From contig JAHWJI010000008.1 in the NCBI GenBank assembly GCA_019348495.1, forward strand, positions 1-43,979: DNA of 43,979 nucleotides, in the 5' to 3' direction. The stretch's first letter is position 1. Each line of letters starts with the position of its first letter. Positions 41,951 to 43,979 of the stretch are shown piece after piece. The notes under the pieces are model-generated. The model ran no database searches. It had not been told where the DNA came from and saw only the letters and a list, made by a program, of their open reading frames with translations. A program made the translations under genes and the position numbers. The DNA is from Actinomycetota bacterium. Lineage in GTDB: Bacteria > Actinomycetota > Acidimicrobiia > Acidimicrobiales > CADCSY01.

Positions 41951-42757
41951 TCACGTTCGCACCAGGCCCCGGTCACCTCCGGGTTGGGACCGCTCGAGGG
42001 CGGCCAACCAGGCGCCGAACAACACCAGCGCAGCCACCACGGTGGCGATCCCGCCGACGCCCCACATCACCACTCCCGCCACCTGCTGGTCCTCCAGCGC
42101 CGCCGCCGGGTCGCCGGCGTAGACGGGGTACCAGGGCCGGCCGGCCAGGGTCATCAGCGCCCCCAGGGCGGTGGCGGGCAGGGCCCCCACGAACACCGCC
42201 ACCACCGCCGCCCCGCCGACGGAGCGGTGGCGGGCCCCGGCCACCGCCCACCAGAACACCACCGCGGTCACGAGGAAGCTGGCGTGCTCGAGGGCGTGGA
42301 GGGCCTGGGAGGCCAGGGCCGCCTGGTAGAGGGCGGGGGCGTGCCATACCCACAGGGCGCCCACCTGCAGCACGAGGCCAGCCACCGTCCAGCGGGCCCA
42401 CCCCGGGCCGGCATGGCTGGTGGCGGCCCGGCGCCACTCCGGCAGGAGACGCCGGCGCCATGCGCCGGGAAGCGCCCACAACACGGTGGGCAGGGGCGCC
42501 CCGACGGCGATCAGCGGGGCCGCCACCCCGACCAAGAGCACGTGTTGGACCATGTGCATGCTCAGCTTGGCCCCGGTGGCGGCGTCGAGGGGCGAGGCCA
42601 CGGCGACGGCCACCGCCGCCAGCCCGGCCATGTAGGCCAGGGCCTGTTCCCGTCGCACCACACGCCCCCGCCCGGCCGTGGACCACAGCCGGTGCAGGCC
42701 GACCAGGTAGGCGGCACCGGGCACGGTGACCAGGGCGACGCCGAGCGGGTCAGGCAC
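41951..42757 (-). CDS. ctaG: cytochrome c oxidase assembly protein (caa3_CtaG family)
   Basis: A 268-residue membrane protein with seven or so hydrophobic segments. SPLDAATGAKLSMHMVQHVLLVGVAAPLIAVGAPL and WVWHAPALYQAALASQALHALEHASFLVTAVVFWWAV are the histidine-rich helices of the Bacillus-type CtaG family, needed for caa3 oxidase assembly (probably CuB delivery or insertion). GTG 42757 overlaps the preceding membrane gene by 8 bases. The cytochrome c gene follows after 23 bases. Confidence 0.9.
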   Translation of the reverse strand: MPDPLGVALVTVPGAAYLVGLHRLWSTAGRGRVVRREQALAYMAGLAAVAVAVASPLDAATGAKLSMHMVQHVLLVGVAAPLIAVGAPLPTVLWALPGAWRRRLLPEWRRAATSHAGPGWARWTVAGLVLQVGALWVWHAPALYQAALASQALHALEHASFLVTAVVFWWAVAGARHRSVGGAAVVAVFVGALPATALGALMTLAGRPWYPVYAGDPAAALEDQQVAGVVMWGVGGIATVVAALVLFGAWLAALERSQPGGDRGLVRT

Positions 42758-43121
42758 AGGGATCGAGGAACAGCACGTAGCTGCCCTCCCACAGGATGAG
42801 GACCAACGAGAAGCCGCTCATGATGAGCCCGAACAGCCCGAGGAACCGCAGGCGCCCGCCCCTGCTCCCGGCGTCGTGGTCCTCCGACCCGCGCACGAGC
42901 GCCCAGCACCACCACAGGGCCACCACGGTGAAACCGGCCGTGACGGCGGTGACGAGGTGGAGCCCCCACTCCAGCGCCGGGCGTTCGCAGGTCAGCTCGA
43001 TGAGGCTGGCCAGGGCCGAGATGTGGACCATCCAGGCGGCGATGCCCCCCACGGTGCCCGCCCACGCCCTGACGCCCCCCTGCCCGGTGTCGGACCCGGC
43101 CTCGGCGGCAGGCGAGCTCAT
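42750..43121 (-). CDS. unknown membrane protein of the oxidase cluster
   Basis: A 123-residue protein with three predicted transmembrane helices: around residues 20-40 (AGTVGGIAAWMVHISALASLI), 53-76 (GLHLVTAVTAGFTVVALWWCWALV) and 92-115 (RFLGLFGLIMSGFSLVLILWEGSY). I do not recognise a family. Its ATG overlaps the subunit III stop (ATGA) and its end overlaps ctaG by 8 bases, so it is made with the oxidase. It could be a small extra subunit or an assembly factor. Confidence 0.8.
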   Translation of the reverse strand: MSSPAAEAGSDTGQGGVRAWAGTVGGIAAWMVHISALASLIELTCERPALEWGLHLVTAVTAGFTVVALWWCWALVRGSEDHDAGSRGGRLRFLGLFGLIMSGFSLVLILWEGSYVLFLDPCA

Positions 43122-43714
43122 CAGAGGTGGAGCGACACGTAGAGGGACGAGAACACGAAGATCCACACCACGTCGACGAAGTGCCAGTACAGGCCGAACA
43201 CCTCGACGGTGAGATGGCGCTCGGCCGAGAACTTCCCCTGCCAGGCCTTGATCTGCACGATCAGGTTCATGAGCAGCCCCACGAACACGTGGAGGCCGTG
43301 GAGCCCGGTGATGGCGTAGTACAGCGAGCCGTAGGCGTTGTCGCGCGCGCCGAAGTGCAGCTCGTCGTACTCGAAGCCGAGGTTGACCATGAAGGTGGCG
43401 CCGAGCAGGAAGCTGAGCAGCAGCCCCACTCGTAGGCGGCGCTGGTTGCCGTTGCGGATGCCGGCCTCGGCCCAGAAGATGGGCAGGCTGCTGCCGAGGA
43501 GCACCACGGTGAACAGCGAGATGCGGGCCAGCTCGGGTGGCTCGATCTCGCCGAGGGGCCACTCCGGGGAGCTGGCCCTGACGAAGAAGTACGACGAGAG
43601 CAGGGCGGCGAAGATCATGGCCTCGGTCATGATCAGCACGACCATGCCCCACCAACCGGTCTCGTAGCTCCGCCGGCGAGCGATGGCCCCGGGTACGGCG
43701 ACAGCGGTGGTCAT
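43121..43714 (-). CDS. ctaE: cytochrome c oxidase subunit III
   Basis: A 197-residue five-helix subunit III of a haem-copper oxidase. WGMVVLIMTEAMIFAALLSSYFFVRASSPEWPLG, LLGSSLPIFWAEAGI, YYAITGLHGLHVFVGLLMNL and HLTVEVFGLYWHFVDVVWIFVFSSLYV are the standard signatures, including the WHFVDxVW ending. AGGTG precedes the ATG at 43714. It follows the truncated oxidase gene at the window end by 19 bases. Confidence 0.93.
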   Translation of the reverse strand: MTTAVAVPGAIARRRSYETGWWGMVVLIMTEAMIFAALLSSYFFVRASSPEWPLGEIEPPELARISLFTVVLLGSSLPIFWAEAGIRNGNQRRLRVGLLLSFLLGATFMVNLGFEYDELHFGARDNAYGSLYYAITGLHGLHVFVGLLMNLIVQIKAWQGKFSAERHLTVEVFGLYWHFVDVVWIFVFSSLYVSLHL

Positions 43715-43733
43715 GACGACACCTGTGAACGGC

Positions 43734-43979
43734 TCATACCAGATCGGCCTCCGTTCGCCACGTCCACCAGAGGAGGCCGAGGACGGCCACGGCCAGGCCG
43801 GCCACCCCCACGACGATGGCCTCGACCAGCAGGCCGACGAAGAGCACGGCCAGGCCCAGCGCCAGCACGAAGGGCAGGTAGGTCTCCCGGGGGATGGCCA
43901 TGGTCTCCTCGGTCCCGGCGTCGAGGCCGGTGGTGATCGGCGTCTCCCGCTCCAGCGCCCCCGGTGTCCCGAGGCTGCG
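43734..43979 (-). CDS. 3' end of an oxidase gene, probably subunit I C-terminus or subunit IV (partial)
   Basis: The frame is open from the window edge to TGA at 43736-43734, giving the last 81 residues. After a hydrophilic stretch it has two membrane helices: YLPFVLALGLAVLFVGLLV and AIVVGVAGLAVAVLGLLWWTW. This resembles the C-terminal tail of fused actinobacterial subunit I or the small subunit IV; the 5' part lies outside. The position directly upstream of subunit III supports either. Confidence 0.65.
   Translation of the reverse strand, partial: RSLGTPGALERETPITTGLDAGTEETMAIPRETYLPFVLALGLAVLFVGLLVEAIVVGVAGLAVAVLGLLWWTWRTEADLV

Overview
The window is a 44-kb, very GC-rich, gene-dense chromosomal segment of an actinomycete. 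GTG starts are frequent, and 4-base GTGA/ATGA start-stop overlaps are common. Actinobacterial hallmarks are a MurA with Asp in place of the active-site Cys, an actinobacterial-type cytochrome b (QcrB), a caa3-type oxidase cluster with CtaG, and RsbW/STAS-type regulators. I suspect class Acidimicrobiia from the overall gene content. That is an inference, since there is no rRNA or other phylogenetic marker here. I see no phage, plasmid or CRISPR.

Layout: (1) 1-5.7 kb: tRNA-Val, murA, a NUDIX hydrolase, an inositol-monophosphatase-family enzyme, an unknown gene, tRNA-Asn and a CAT-anticodon tRNA, a DUF1990 protein and an MFS exporter. (2) 5.7-8.2 kb: murF and ddl, head to head with overlapping start codons; Ddl makes the D-Ala-D-Ala that MurF attaches. 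(3) 8.2-15.2 kb: a TetR regulator diverges from a tightly coupled operon encoding a fatty acyl-CoA reductase/HAD fusion, a zinc alcohol dehydrogenase, a tiny basic ORF, a LarA (lactate racemase)-like protein and a PlsC-type acyltransferase. A perfect 12-bp palindrome sits between the two arms. This is the best candidate for an undescribed system, probably for an unusual lipid. (4) 15.2-16.4 kb: an AbiEi/DUF559 nuclease-like gene bracketed by two related ~50-bp palindromes with near-identical outer ends, resembling a small mobile unit. (5) 16.4-27 kb: central metabolism: glutamate synthase large subunit, LysR, a divergent acyl-CoA carboxylase beta subunit, citrate synthase, a coupled one-TM microprotein, two PRC-barrel proteins and an SDR.

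(6) 27-31 kb: STAS and RsbW-like proteins divergent from an ECF sigma factor with a SnoaL-like tail, then a beta-propeller lipoprotein and an MTA phosphorylase. (7) 31-38 kb: two divergent, fully coupled runs (GT2, DUF2064, methyltransferase; and response regulator, histidine kinase, NDP-sugar epimerase, GT-C mannosyltransferase-like membrane protein), probably a regulated envelope glycan locus. (8) 38-44 kb: an EEP-family hydrolase, a cation/proton antiporter and qcrB on the plus strand, meeting a minus-strand caa3 oxidase cluster (truncated subunit at the window edge, subunit III, an unknown membrane protein, CtaG, cytochrome c lipoprotein).

No stretch longer than about 300 bases lacks a gene. 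The longest non-coding gaps (tRNA region 3457-3703, 16261-16456, 20957-21114, 40011-40150) hold tRNAs, a palindrome, a terminator, and a hairpin with a leader ORF respectively. All functional calls are by eye from motifs; no database search was run.
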